This document shows positions 44,780-53,132 of a stretch of DNA of 64,000 nt, piece after piece. Below the pieces are notes generated by a model. That model was given only the letters and a program-made list of their open reading frames with translations. It had not been told where the DNA came from and searched no databases. A program made the position numbers and the translations under genes. Source of the DNA: Romboutsia hominis (GTDB taxonomy: Bacteria; Bacillota; Clostridia; Peptostreptococcales; Peptostreptococcaceae); contig NZ_LN650648.1 in assembly GCF_900002575.1 (NCBI RefSeq), positions 1,178,001 through 1,242,000 of the forward strand. The letters run 5' to 3'. The number at the start of each line of letters is the position of its first letter. Within the stretch, counting starts at the first letter, position 1.

Positions 44780-46174
44780 TTAATTTTGAATACTCTCACT
44801 ACCAATATTTTTAATTTTACTTTCAGGCATTTCACTAGAAAAATTCCAAGGATCTCTTACGATTAATTTGTTTGCAAATGGTATGAAAGTTGAAAGTAGT
44901 GTTGAAACCAATAACAATTGACAGAACCAAACTAAAGGCATAACTTGCATAGGAGATACTTTTCCATTTGTGAAACTAGTTAAAATCAACATTTGAGCAC
45001 CATAAGGTAAAAATCCTTGTAAAATAGAAGAAACAGTACTTAAAATAGCAGCGCTTCGTCTAGGGTCAACTTTGTATCTATAACAAAGCTTTTTAGCTAC
45101 AGGTCCATTTATTATAATGGCAACTGTATTATTTGCAACAGCTATATCTGTTAAGGCAACCAAAACACCTATACCAATTTCTGCTGATTTTTTATCTTTA
45201 ATAAACTTTTGAACAGCTACAAGAAGTGCCTCTATACCACCAGCATGAGTTACCATTTCGGCAAGACCACCTGTTAAAAGAGATAACAAGAAGATATCTG
45301 TCATATTTGTAAAACCTGTATAAATACTTTTTACAAAAGTTAATATTGTTAAATCCCCATAATACATTCCTATTGCTCCAGCTAAAAATATTCCCCCAGT
45401 TAAAACTAAAAATACATTCATTCCAGCAACTGCTAATACCAATACAAATAAATAAGGTAAAACTTTAACTAAGTTAAAATCATAAGCTTGAATTGTAGTA
45501 GGAACTTCTGGCTTACCAAATACAAATAGTAAAACAATTGTAATAATGGCAGGAACCAAACTTAAATAAAAGTTTATTCTAAACTTATCTTTCATATCAC
45601 ATCCTTGAGTTCTTGTAGAAGCTATTGTAGTATCTGAAATTATAGAAAGGTTATCTCCAAGCATGGCTCCACCTAAAACACAAGCCATTACAAGGGGAAG
45701 AGAAGCACCAGTTTTTTCAGCTACTGCAACTGCAATTGGACCAATTGCTGCAATACATCCTACTGAAGTACCTGTAGCAGTAGATATGAAACCAGAAATT
45801 AAAAATATACCAATTACGATAAATTGTGAAGGTATGTATGTTAAACCTAAGTTTACTGTTGAATCAACGCCTCCCATTTGTTGGCAGACACTAGCAAAGG
45901 CTCCAGCTAATAAATATATTACACACATTATTATAATGTTTGAGTTACCACAACCTTTAACGAAAATATCAAATTTTTCATCAATGGAACCTTTAATTAA
46001 GAAAAAAGCTGCTAAGACACCACAACTGACAGCTACTGGGGCTGGGAATTGATAAAAGGCCATTTCTACGCCTTGAGCTTGAAGAATTATACCACTTCCT
46101 AAATAAACTGCTATAAAAACTAAAAATGGAATTAAAGCTTTAAAACTCGGTTTGACTTTTTCTTCTTTTCTCAT
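44780..46174 (-). CDS. NhaC-family Na+/H+ antiporter (substrate may be an organic acid or amino acid)
   Basis: A 464-residue, 11-12-helix transporter with NhaC-family signatures: GFISTATGTSVGCIAAIGPIAVAVAE, LGGAMLGDNLSIISDTTIASTRTQGCDMKDKF and DIAVANNTVAIIINGPVAKKL. Members include Na+/H+ antiporters and MleN-type malate/lactate exchangers. It lies directly downstream of methionine gamma-lyase but is separated from it by a terminator. A role in exchanging methionine or its products is possible (inference). Confidence 0.9.
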   Translation of the reverse strand: MRKEEKVKPSFKALIPFLVFIAVYLGSGIILQAQGVEMAFYQFPAPVAVSCGVLAAFFLIKGSIDEKFDIFVKGCGNSNIIIMCVIYLLAGAFASVCQQMGGVDSTVNLGLTYIPSQFIVIGIFLISGFISTATGTSVGCIAAIGPIAVAVAEKTGASLPLVMACVLGGAMLGDNLSIISDTTIASTRTQGCDMKDKFRINFYLSLVPAIITIVLLFVFGKPEVPTTIQAYDFNLVKVLPYLFVLVLAVAGMNVFLVLTGGIFLAGAIGMYYGDLTILTFVKSIYTGFTNMTDIFLLSLLTGGLAEMVTHAGGIEALLVAVQKFIKDKKSAEIGIGVLVALTDIAVANNTVAIIINGPVAKKLCYRYKVDPRRSAAILSTVSSILQGFLPYGAQMLILTSFTNGKVSPMQVMPLVWFCQLLLVSTLLSTFIPFANKLIVRDPWNFSSEMPESKIKNIGSESIQN

Positions 46175-46219
46175 AAGAATTCTCCTTTTGAATTAAAATT
46201 GTGACAATTAAGACTTTAA

Positions 46220-46259
46220 AAAAATTGAACCTAGCTTAATTAAACTAGGTTCAATTTTA
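46220..46259 (-). terminator. Terminator after methionine gamma-lyase
   Basis: AAAATTGAACCTAG pairs with CTAGGTTCAATTTT. On the minus strand a T-tract follows. Confidence 0.88.
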
Positions 46260-46263
46260 AAGC

Positions 46264-47457
46264 TTAAAGTAAATCTAAGGCTTGTTTTAAATCATCTATT
46301 ATATCTTCAGGGTCTTCAAGACCTACAGAAATTCTTATTAATCCATCTGAGATTCCAGCTTCAGCTCTTTCCTCAGCTGTATAAGGAGAGTGAGTCATTG
46401 AAGCAGGATGTTGTATTAATGTCTCGCAATCACCTAAGCTAACTGCAAGAGTACATAATTCTAAAGAGTTAAGTAATTTTTTACCTGCCTCTAAGCCACC
46501 TTTAACTTCAAATGCTATCATACCACCTGGTAAATGCATTTGTTTTTTAGCTAATTCACGTTGAGGGAAGCTTTCAAGTCCAGGATAGTTAACTTTTACT
46601 ACATTTTTATGTCCTTCTAGGAATTTAGCAACTTCTAGTGCATTTTTACTATGTTTATCCATTCTGATTTGTAAAGTTTTCATACCTCTTAATATTAAGT
46701 AAGCATCAAATGCGCTAAGTACAGCACCTGTCATATCTTTAACACCAAATAATCTTACTTGGTTTATAAAGTCTTGTTTACCAACAACAAAACCTGCTAT
46801 AACGTCTCCATGTCCGTTTAAGTACTTAGTTGCAGAGTGAAGTACAACATCAGCTCCCCATTCTAGAGGTCTTTGTATGTAAGGTGTACAGAAAGTATTA
46901 TCTACCATAACTATACAATCTTTCTTTTCATGAGCTATTTTAGCAACAGCTTCTATATCTATTAATTTTAAGTCTGGATTTGCTGGAGTTTCTAAATAAA
47001 CAACTCTAGTATTTTCTTTCATAGCAGCTTTAACTTCTTCTAAATTAGTAGCATCTACAAAAGTTACTTCAACTCCATATCTTGTTAAGCCATGATTTAA
47101 TAATGCAAATGTACATCCATATAATGTCTTAGACGCAACTACATGGTCTCCTGCTTTTAAGGCTGTCCATAATGCTGAAGATATAGCTCCTATTCCTGAT
47201 GCAGTAGACATACAAGCCTCTGCGCCTTCTAGTAAAGCTACTTTTTCTTCTAATTGAGCATTAGTTGGATTTCCTAATCTTGAGTATATGTATCCACCTT
47301 CTTGAAGTGCAAATCTTCTTCCACCTTGTTCAGCACTATCAAATACAAATGTTGATGTTTGGCATATTGGTGTAGTTAATGCTCCAGATACAGGATCTTT
47401 ATGATGTCCTCCATGTATCGCTTTTGTAGCAAATCTTTTGTTTTTTAAGTTTTCCAT
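46264..47457 (-). CDS. megL: Methionine gamma-lyase (PLP enzyme)
   Basis: A 397-residue Cys/Met-metabolism PLP enzyme that cleaves methionine to methanethiol, 2-oxobutyrate and ammonia. The PLP lysine is Lys211 in [11 protein letters not shown]. The active-site stretch [12 protein letters not shown] (109-120) has Tyr113 and Cys115, the Cys being characteristic of methionine gamma-lyases over cystathionine lyases. SRLGNPTN (59-66) binds the cofactor of the neighbouring subunit. Length matches the family. A strong promoter lies at 47535-47563. Confidence 0.94.
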   Translation of the reverse strand: MENLKNKRFATKAIHGGHHKDPVSGALTTPICQTSTFVFDSAEQGGRRFALQEGGYIYSRLGNPTNAQLEEKVALLEGAEACMSTASGIGAISSALWTALKAGDHVVASKTLYGCTFALLNHGLTRYGVEVTFVDATNLEEVKAAMKENTRVVYLETPANPDLKLIDIEAVAKIAHEKKDCIVMVDNTFCTPYIQRPLEWGADVVLHSATKYLNGHGDVIAGFVVGKQDFINQVRLFGVKDMTGAVLSAFDAYLILRGMKTLQIRMDKHSKNALEVAKFLEGHKNVVKVNYPGLESFPQRELAKKQMHLPGGMIAFEVKGGLEAGKKLLNSLELCTLAVSLGDCETLIQHPASMTHSPYTAEERAEAGISDGLIRISVGLEDPEDIIDDLKQALDLL

Positions 47458-47534
47458 AGTAATTCTCCTCCTAGATTTTGATTAATATAGTAGTGTCTTA
47501 CTTCATGAAAACGATTGCTGCTGTTTTCTTTTTT

Positions 47535-47563
47535 AATATAACACTATTGTAATTTATTGGCAA
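47535..47563 (-). promoter_or_regulatory. Sigma-A promoter of megL
   Basis: On the minus strand TTGCCA (47563-47558), a 17-bp spacer and TATATT (47540-47535). The leader carries a small GAAAAC/GTTTTC hairpin and no recognised SAM riboswitch. In the rest of the gap to 47821 I see only A/T-rich direct repeats of the AAAATTATTTAAAAATT type. Confidence 0.65.
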
Positions 47564-47821
47564 ATTAAAAAATAGGTATGAAACTTAAAATAATAAAAAT
47601 TTTTTAAACTTAATTTAGATAAATCTTGACTATAGATTATTTAGGCTTAAAAAAAAATTTATATATATAAATTTTACTTTATTTATTTAAAAATTAATAT
47701 AAATTTTACTTTAGTTATTTAAAAATTATTCAAAAATTTAAAAATTATTTAAAAATTTAAAAATATATATTAAAAATATAACTATGATAAGCACATAAAT
47801 AGTAAGCTGGAGAGATATTAA

Positions 47822-48043
47822 ATGAAAAAAATTATAATAATATCATTTAGAAGATTAGAAAATATTGATAATTTAATTTATAATAATAATTGGACACAGT
47901 GCATAATATTGAGAAATAGGTTTAATTATGAAACATTTAAAACATCCACTCAAATAATAAAAGATGAATTAAATAAGATACATAAATTTATAGATATTCT
48001 GGACATGTTTATATTTATGACACTATCAAGTAGACACTCATAA
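47822..48043 (+). CDS. Small hypothetical protein
   Basis: A 73-residue ORF with GGAGAG 7 nt before its ATG. It is basic and partly hydrophobic (IIIISFRRL, FIDILDMFIFMTL) with no recognised domain. It is followed by a GC-rich hairpin at 48055. It may be real or a chance frame at the edge of the prophage-like segment. Confidence 0.4.
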   Translation: MKKIIIISFRRLENIDNLIYNNNWTQCIILRNRFNYETFKTSTQIIKDELNKIHKFIDILDMFIFMTLSSRHS

Positions 48044-48054
48044 AAAAAGCTTAT

Positions 48055-48174
48055 GCGGCATGTGTTTCATATTCAATTGAACTCATGCCGCTATTTATTT
48101 GTTACTACTAAAAGTAGTTAGTCTTAAAAATATATGAGGGATATTAAAACATGTTTTCTATATTTTTAAGACTA
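48055..48174. repeat. Two hairpins at the left edge of the prophage-like region
   Basis: GCGGCATG (48055-48062) pairs with CATGCCGC (48084-48091), and TAGTCTTAAAAATAT (48119-48133) pairs exactly with 48160-48174. They may be terminators for the genes on either side. No att-type direct repeat was identified. Confidence 0.5.
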
Positions 48175-48257
48175 AAGCAATAATAATTAATAAAAAACAA
48201 ACTTATGTTCTATGAAAAGGCAAAAAAATAATTAATTACAGTATTGTTGTTATCTTA

Positions 48258-48731
48258 TTACCAAAACTTATTTAATCTTTTTCTAAAATTATTAAGTTTA
48301 AGTTCAACAAACCTTTCAGGAACTTTTTCACAACTTGCTATAAATCCATTGTTTCTACCCATATATTTATAATATATATCATCACTTAGTAAAAGCTCAG
48401 AAGCTAAAGTATCAGCTTCTATTTCTAGAGTACCAAGTCTAAAATATGTATAAGTAGCTAAAAATAAAGTATTAGTAGTAGGATGAAGTATAGCATGTCC
48501 TAACTCATGAGCATAAACCTCACGACGAACTTCATCATTTAAATCAGGATGAATAAGAATGACTTTATCCCCATTAATCATGCCATAACATCCTTTTAAT
48601 TTATTTATATCTGTATCATTAGGTAAAAAACCTAATTTAATCCCCATTGCATCTATAAGTTCTTTTGGATCAGAAGTATCATAACAGTATGTAATTCTTC
48701 TAATTGCCTCTCTTATATGATTTATATTCAC
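48258..48731 (-). CDS. ImmA/IrrE-type metallopeptidase
   Basis: A 157-residue protein with zinc-protease motif HELGHAILHP (HExxH, about residues 74-83) and a downstream Glu in EIEADTLASELLLS. In mobile elements such as ICEBs1, ImmA cleaves the CI-like repressor to induce excision. Here it lies directly downstream of such a repressor gene on the same strand, matching that arrangement. Confidence 0.92.
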   Translation of the reverse strand: MNINHIREAIRRITYCYDTSDPKELIDAMGIKLGFLPNDTDINKLKGCYGMINGDKVILIHPDLNDEVRREVYAHELGHAILHPTTNTLFLATYTYFRLGTLEIEADTLASELLLSDDIYYKYMGRNNGFIASCEKVPERFVELKLNNFRKRLNKFW

Positions 48732-48853
48732 TAAAAGTCCTCCCCCTTTATAATCAATATATAAGTTTACTTATCTTAAGCTATATGCTGGTTATATAAT
48801 TAATAATGACTTTATTTAAGTAGGTATGTAGATATATACATACCCACTTAAAA

Positions 48854-49246
48854 TTAATCATTATCTTTTTCTAGGGCCATTAACATACCAACCTTCATAG
48901 CTTTTAGTATGTGATCTATATCTTCTTTAGTAGCAGGTTTACCATAAAGCATTAAACCGTCTTGCTTTAACATTTCTTTAGTATTTTCATATATACTTTC
49001 AACGTTTTTGTTCATATCGTCTTTTAAAGTCTTATAATTTCTAATATCTGTTATACCAAGTAAATAGTCAGTAGATACTTCTAAAATTTCTGCTAACTTT
49101 GAAAGTGTAGCAGCTTTAGGTTCTCTAAGTCCATTTTCATATCTTGATAGAGTTGCTTCATTTATTTCAGCTTTTTCGCACAATTCCTTTTGATTCATAC
49201 CTAAATAACGTCTTGCCTTTGTTATTCTTTCTCCGATGCTTTCCAT
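48854..49246 (-). CDS. XRE-family CI-like repressor
   Basis: A 130-residue protein from the ATG at 49246; the GTG at 49255 is part of the AGAGGTG site. The HTH domain is at residues 1-65 (RITKARRYLGMNQKELCEKAEINEATLSRYENG). The C-terminal half is helical and probably the oligomerisation region and ImmA target. It faces AAATGGTAA operator repeats and a divergent promoter at 49402. Confidence 0.92.
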   Translation of the reverse strand: MESIGERITKARRYLGMNQKELCEKAEINEATLSRYENGLREPKAATLSKLAEILEVSTDYLLGITDIRNYKTLKDDMNKNVESIYENTKEMLKQDGLMLYGKPATKEDIDHILKAMKVGMLMALEKDND

Positions 49247-49279
49247 TAATATCACCTCTAAAAATATTATAGTATATAT

Positions 49280-49431
49280 TTACCAGTAAGGAAAGAAAAA
49301 TTAACAAATGGTAAGATACAAATATATATTACCATAAAGTAATATATATTTACTAAATGGTAAAATAAAGCGTAAATTTATACAAATGGTAAAGTTTTTT
49401 CTTGACTATGGATATTACTTCCAGTTAATAT
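49280..49431 (+). promoter_or_regulatory. Repeated operators and rightward promoter of the immunity switch
   Basis: AAATGGTAA occurs exactly at 49306, 49355 and 49384, with inverted TTACCA copies at 49280 and 49330. TTGACT (49402-49407) with TTAATA or TAATAT at 49425-49431 is a promoter for the plus-strand genes. The layout is a typical lysogeny-type switch controlled by the repressor at 48854. Confidence 0.7.
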
Positions 49432-49471
49432 TAAATTACAGAAAGGCAGTAAAGTTATGGAGGGGATAAAA

Positions 49472-49690
49472 TTGAAATTAAGATTACTTAAATCAAAGAG
49501 GGTACTTAAGGGGTTATACCAATATGAGCTAGCAGAGAAGATGGGAATTTCTCATAAGACATACAACTTTAAGGAAAATGGCAAAATAGTGTTTACTGTT
49601 GAAGAGATATTAAAAGTAATTGAATGTTTGGATTTAACACTTGATGAAGCTAATGATATTTTTTTCTTTAATAAATTACCAAAAAGCTAA
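49472..49690 (+). CDS. Small XRE-family HTH protein (Cro-like)
   Basis: A 72-residue protein. An ATG at 49457 is in frame, but GGAGGGG (49459-49465) lies 6 nt before a TTG at 49472, the better start. HTH is at residues 10-60 (LKGLYQYELAEKMGISHKTYNFKENG). It is the first gene rightward of the switch, in the cro position. Confidence 0.85.
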   Translation: MKLRLLKSKRVLKGLYQYELAEKMGISHKTYNFKENGKIVFTVEEILKVIECLDLTLDEANDIFFFNKLPKS

Positions 49691-49734
49691 AAAATTTTTA
49701 AAATATGCTTATATAGAAAATAAGGGGGATACAG

Positions 49735-50004
49735 ATGAATGATTTAAAGATTTTTTCAAATGAAGAATTTGGAGAAATAAATGTAGTAGTAATAAATAAA
49801 AAAGAATATTTTGAGGCTATACCAATAGCAAGGGCATTAGGATACTCAAATCAAAGAGATGCAATAATTAGATTATGCAAAAAAGAGGGTGTCGAGTTTT
49901 TAGACGTAGGGGTAAAATATGCACCACTTAGTATTGATAATGATATGTTTTTAGTAGATAATTCACTAGATACTATAGAAATTGAAGGAGAAAGTTTAAA
50001 TTAA
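49735..50004 (+). CDS. Short BRO-N-like phage protein (antirepressor fragment)
   Basis: An 89-residue acidic protein resembling the N-terminal BRO domain (KEYFEAIPIARALGYSNQRDAIIRLCKK, residues 24-51). The C-terminal domain of full antirepressors is absent, so it is either a stand-alone small version or a remnant. GGGGG site at 49723; 14 nt before the DnaD-like gene. Confidence 0.7.
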   Translation: MNDLKIFSNEEFGEINVVVINKKEYFEAIPIARALGYSNQRDAIIRLCKKEGVEFLDVGVKYAPLSIDNDMFLVDNSLDTIEIEGESLN

Positions 50005-50018
50005 GGGGGGGATTTTAT

Positions 50019-50957
50019 ATGGCAATATTTAGACATGTAAGAACTGAATTTTGGAAAGATGAAAAAGTATTAGAAGAGATGACACCAGAGGACAAGCTAT
50101 TTTTCTTATATATTTTAACTAATACAAACACAACACAAATAGGAATATATAAAATACCTAAAAAGCAAATAGCTTTTGAATTGGGGTACTCAGTAGAAAG
50201 TATAAATACACTTATAGATAGATTTGAAAATTACTACAAAATTATAAGATATAATCAACAAACACGTGAATTAGCCATAAGACGATGGGGAAAGTACAAT
50301 TTAGTAAAAGGTGGAAAGCCAATAATAGACTGTGTAAAAAAAGAAGTCAAGGAAGTTAAGGATAAGAGCCTATTAGCTTATATAGCACAACATATAGATA
50401 AAGAAGAGATAAAAAGAGAGTTTGAAAATTATATAGACGATACGTGTAACGATTCGTTGGATAGTATATCTACCATAGGTGCGCAAAAAGAAAAAGAAAA
50501 AGAAAAAGAAAATAAAAAAGAAAAAGAAGAAGAAAAAGAAAATGAACACTTATCGTATTCTTCATCTTTAAGTAAGTTTAAAAAATTATATGAAGAAAAT
50601 ATAGGACTTATAAACGGTATAGTAGCACAGTGGTTAATAGATATTACAGAAACTATAGATTATGAATTATTTAAAAGAGCTATAGAGATTGCTACAGATA
50701 GAGGTAAATGTAACAAAGGATATGTAAATGGAATAATAAATCAATGGAATGATAACAACATAAAAAGTTATAGTGATTTATTAGCATATGAAAAAAGCTT
50801 AAAGAACAGGGGAGATAAATATGGAAAGGGTAGTAACAACTATAGAAACAATGAATATGCCATATGGTATGAAGGAGAGGATGAAGACATTTATAGAAAG
50901 CCAACACCAGAAGAAATTGCAGAAGTTGAACGAGAGTTTGGAAGGTTTAGAAGCTAA
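50019..50957 (+). CDS. DnaD-domain phage replication initiator
   Basis: A 312-residue protein. The N-terminal winged helix (FRHVRTEFWKDEKVLEEMTPEDKLFFLYILTN, residues 4-35) is typical of phage replisome organisers. A Lys/Glu low-complexity linker (about 155-180, repeats of KEKEKE) follows, then a DnaD C-terminal domain (about 190-265) and the conserved tail KPTPEEIAEVEREFGRF. It loads the DnaC-like helicase loader encoded next. Its last 137 nt overlap that gene in another frame. Confidence 0.9.
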   Translation: MAIFRHVRTEFWKDEKVLEEMTPEDKLFFLYILTNTNTTQIGIYKIPKKQIAFELGYSVESINTLIDRFENYYKIIRYNQQTRELAIRRWGKYNLVKGGKPIIDCVKKEVKEVKDKSLLAYIAQHIDKEEIKREFENYIDDTCNDSLDSISTIGAQKEKEKEKENKKEKEEEKENEHLSYSSSLSKFKKLYEENIGLINGIVAQWLIDITETIDYELFKRAIEIATDRGKCNKGYVNGIINQWNDNNIKSYSDLLAYEKSLKNRGDKYGKGSNNYRNNEYAIWYEGEDEDIYRKPTPEEIAEVEREFGRFRS

Positions 50958-51639
50958 AGTTAGTGAGTATAGATGTAATAAGTGTAGAGATATGACATTT
51001 ATTATAGATGAAGGTGTTGCAATTCCTTGTGCATGTAGGCAAGTAAGGATAGCTGAAGATATTTTAATAAAAAGTGGTATAAGTGAAGAGTTTAGAAACA
51101 AGAAATTTAGCAACTTTGTTTATGATATAGAAAAGCAAATTATATATGCTTATAAAAAAGCTTGTAATTATTCAAGAAACTTTAAAGATATTGAAAAGGA
51201 TAGATATAACTCTATAATGTTTATGGGACAAGTTGGGTGTGGTAAAACCCATCTTTCCCTGGCTATAGCTAATGAGCTTATGGATGATGGGGTAGGTGTT
51301 GTGTATATGAGTTATAGAGAAGTTGTGACTAAACTTAAGCAAAATATTATGGATGAGGCTTATTATAATAGGGTGATGAACAGATATAAAAATGCTAGGG
51401 TGCTTTTGATTGATGATTTGTTTAAGGGCAGGATTAGTGATAGTGATGTTAATATTATCTTTGAGATTGTTAATCATAGGTATTTTAATAATTTGCCACT
51501 TATTGTTAGTTCGGAGAAGAGTGTTGAGGAACTTATAGGTATTGATGAGGCTATTGGTAGTAGGCTTATTGAAATGAGTAAAAATTATTTAGTAAAGATT
51601 ATTGGAAAAAAATTAAATTTTAGAATATATGGAAAATAA
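50821..51639 (+). CDS. DnaC-like helicase loader ATPase
   Basis: A 272-residue protein. GGGGAG lies 7-8 nt before the ATG at 50821, inside the preceding gene. The N-terminal zinc-binding region has CNKC and CAC (about residues 50-80). The AAA+ domain has Walker A MGQVGCGKTHL (about 135) and Walker B VLLIDDLFKG (about 195). It pairs with the DnaD-like protein in prophage replication. The 3' half has more T-rich codons than the 5' half. Confidence 0.92.
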   Translation: MERVVTTIETMNMPYGMKERMKTFIESQHQKKLQKLNESLEGLEAKVSEYRCNKCRDMTFIIDEGVAIPCACRQVRIAEDILIKSGISEEFRNKKFSNFVYDIEKQIIYAYKKACNYSRNFKDIEKDRYNSIMFMGQVGCGKTHLSLAIANELMDDGVGVVYMSYREVVTKLKQNIMDEAYYNRVMNRYKNARVLLIDDLFKGRISDSDVNIIFEIVNHRYFNNLPLIVSSEKSVEELIGIDEAIGSRLIEMSKNYLVKIIGKKLNFRIYGK

Positions 51640-51712
51640 AATTATAATTATAGGTTGAAATTTGTTATAATTAGAATTAGGATATATAGACTAAACATAA
51701 GGGGAGATTAAA

Positions 51713-51979
51713 ATGAACGAAAAATTAAAGCAAGAAGTAATGGATGAATTTATAAATTTATTTAAAGAACTTGATAAAGGTGAAATGAAAAAAGTGATTG
51801 AATACATAGAAAAATTAATGGTAGGAGATCTAGCTGATTTAATAGAAAAAGGTAAAGAAGAAGGGATTCTCACAAAAGTAGAGATAGTAAATGCTTTTAA
51901 AAAAGCTAATCTTGATGAAGTACAAATGAACTACTTATATAATAGAATAGTTGATTTAGGAATAACAATAAGTGAATAA
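51713..51979 (+). CDS. Small acidic helical phage protein
   Basis: An 88-residue helical protein of unknown function (MDEFINLFKELDKGEMKKVIEYIEKLM). AAGGGGAG precedes the ATG. Last rightward gene of the replication module; a terminator follows. Confidence 0.75.
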   Translation: MNEKLKQEVMDEFINLFKELDKGEMKKVIEYIEKLMVGDLADLIEKGKEEGILTKVEIVNAFKKANLDEVQMNYLYNRIVDLGITISE

Positions 51980-52003
51980 TATATAAAACTTAAGGAATAT
52001 AAA

Positions 52004-52030
52004 AAAGACAGGCTTTTGTTGCCTGTCTTT
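52004..52030. terminator. Terminator of the replication module
   Basis: AAAGACAGGC pairs with GCCTGTCTTT around a 7-nt loop, A-tract before and T-rich after. May act in both directions. Confidence 0.8.
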
Positions 52031-52136
52031 TGATTTATTAAGTCATTTTAAATATAAAAAGTACAAAGTAGATTTATATTAGTAGGATATTTAGAGCATT
52101 TCCTAAAATGGAATAATTATATATTTATTATAAAAA

Positions 52137-52283
52137 TTATTTCATACCAATAATAGTTTTAGATAATTCATTAATACTATCAGATAGAACCTGAAGCTTT
52201 CCCTCAATCCTTACAAGTAAGTACATACTAAGGGCTATAGGAAAGCCAACAGAAGCTATAAGCGTTTGTAATTCAGAATTCAC
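52137..52283 (-). CDS. YvrJ-family small membrane protein
   Basis: A 48-residue protein started by GTG at 52283, with GAAGGGA upstream. One membrane helix (LIASVGFPIALSMYLLVRIEGKL) is followed by an amphipathic tail (VLSDSINELSKTI), the whole YvrJ pattern. It is third in the conserved DUF1659-DUF2922-YvrJ set, whose function is unknown. Confidence 0.85.
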   Translation of the reverse strand: MNSELQTLIASVGFPIALSMYLLVRIEGKLQVLSDSINELSKTIIGMK

Positions 52284-52341
52284 AAAAACACATCCCTTCA
52301 ATAAATTAAAAGCTATGCTAAAAATAGCATAGCCTTATTAA

Positions 52342-52569
52342 CTATAAAACCAAGTCGTATTCAGTAGTTCCAGTTTCAACAACCTTAGCTTCTACTAAAG
52401 ATGCAAAGTTTTCTCCAGCTGGTTTAAATATATTTTTAGAAAGTATAGTAGTCATAGCTGTCTTTATCTCTGTTTCAGTTAAATTTTCCCTAGGGTCATC
52501 TACTGATATAGAAACCTTCTTTCCAGATGTTGTCATAAAACTCATTAACAATTTCTTTGAAACTTCCAT
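52342..52569 (-). CDS. DUF2922 small protein
   Basis: A 75-residue protein with the family pattern KLLMSFMTTSGKKVSISVDDPRENLTETEI and a C-terminal VEAKVVETGTTEYDL. GGAGGTG precedes the ATG. Function unknown. It is regularly encoded between DUF1659 and YvrJ in Firmicutes, as here. Confidence 0.88.
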   Translation of the reverse strand: MEVSKKLLMSFMTTSGKKVSISVDDPRENLTETEIKTAMTTILSKNIFKPAGENFASLVEAKVVETGTTEYDLVL

Positions 52570-52602
52570 AATACACCTCCATATAATTTAGATAAATTTA
52601 AG

Positions 52603-52663
52603 CAACGGATATACCTGAAGCGAGAGCGAAGGTATATCGTTGGCGCAGGAGCGAAGCGAATTC
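52603..52663. repeat. GC-rich structured element, copy B
   Basis: CAACG-G-ATATACC pairs with GGTATAT-CGTTG leaving one unpaired G, then GGCGCAGGAGCGAAGCGAA. It lies exactly between the DUF1659 stop and the DUF2922 gene. Same layout as copies at 26579 and 52912. Confidence 0.6.
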
Positions 52664-52888
52664 TTATTCTGATAATGTAGTATTGTCTATTATAGCTACT
52701 TCAAGTAGTGTATTGTTTTGAAGTGATGCTATAACAGCTCCAACAGCATATACATCATCATTTGTTGCTTCTGGATCTACATTAGAGTAAGTTCTACTTT
52801 TTACTTTTGTTTTTCCAGTTACATCATCAAGCCCACAGTCAAATCTTATTTTTAATCCTGATGGATTTTTAGTTGCAGTTACTGCCAT
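52664..52888 (-). CDS. DUF1659 small protein
   Basis: A 74-residue protein from the ATG at 52888 (GGAGGA upstream; the frame is open further upstream only through element C). The N-terminus AVTATKNPSGLKIRFDCG and middle KTKVKSRTYSNVDPEATNDDVYAVG match DUF1659. First of the DUF1659-DUF2922-YvrJ set. Confidence 0.88.
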   Translation of the reverse strand: MAVTATKNPSGLKIRFDCGLDDVTGKTKVKSRTYSNVDPEATNDDVYAVGAVIASLQNNTLLEVAIIDNTTLSE

Positions 52889-52911
52889 AAGTATTCCTCC
52901 TTTATTTTTAG

Positions 52912-52988
52912 TAACGGGCCTGTTTTTTAGGCCGTTGACGCTATGAAATAGTTCGCCCACACAGTGGCTCAAGCATAGCGAATTTTTT
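52912..52988. repeat. GC-rich structured element, copy C
   Basis: AACG-G-GCCT pairs with AGGC-CGTT, again with one extra G. A second stem CGCTATG (52939-52945) pairs with CATAGCG (52974-52980) and is followed by AATTTTTT. This copy has a longer second stem than A and B. Confidence 0.6.
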
Positions 52989-53065
52989 AGTGAAGTTTTA
53001 TACTTCTTGATAATAAGTATAGGTAAAGTGGATTTTTAAAGATATTAAAGTTTTTTATGAAAATA

Positions 53066-53129
53066 TTTAAATACTCTATGTCTTAAAATGCGACGTAGGG
53101 TATTTTGAGTATGAAAGCACGACGTAGGG
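53066..53129. repeat. CGACGTAGGG direct repeat
   Basis: CGACGTAGGG occurs twice within about 40 bp (near 53091 and 53119). The first copy lies in a potential hairpin formed by ATACTC...AAAAT and ATTTT..GAGTAT. It is directly downstream of the amidase stop and unusually GC-rich for this genome. Confidence 0.45.
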
Positions 53130-53132
53130 GTA

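Noticed and set aside
45663-46052. 129-codon open frame on the plus strand
   Set aside because: Antisense to the NhaC-family transporter; its Pro/Ala/Thr-rich translation is a shadow of the membrane helices.
47464-47820. SAM or other riboswitch upstream of methionine gamma-lyase
   Set aside because: The leader contains only a small hairpin and lacks the conserved core of S-box RNA; the rest is A/T-rich repeats.
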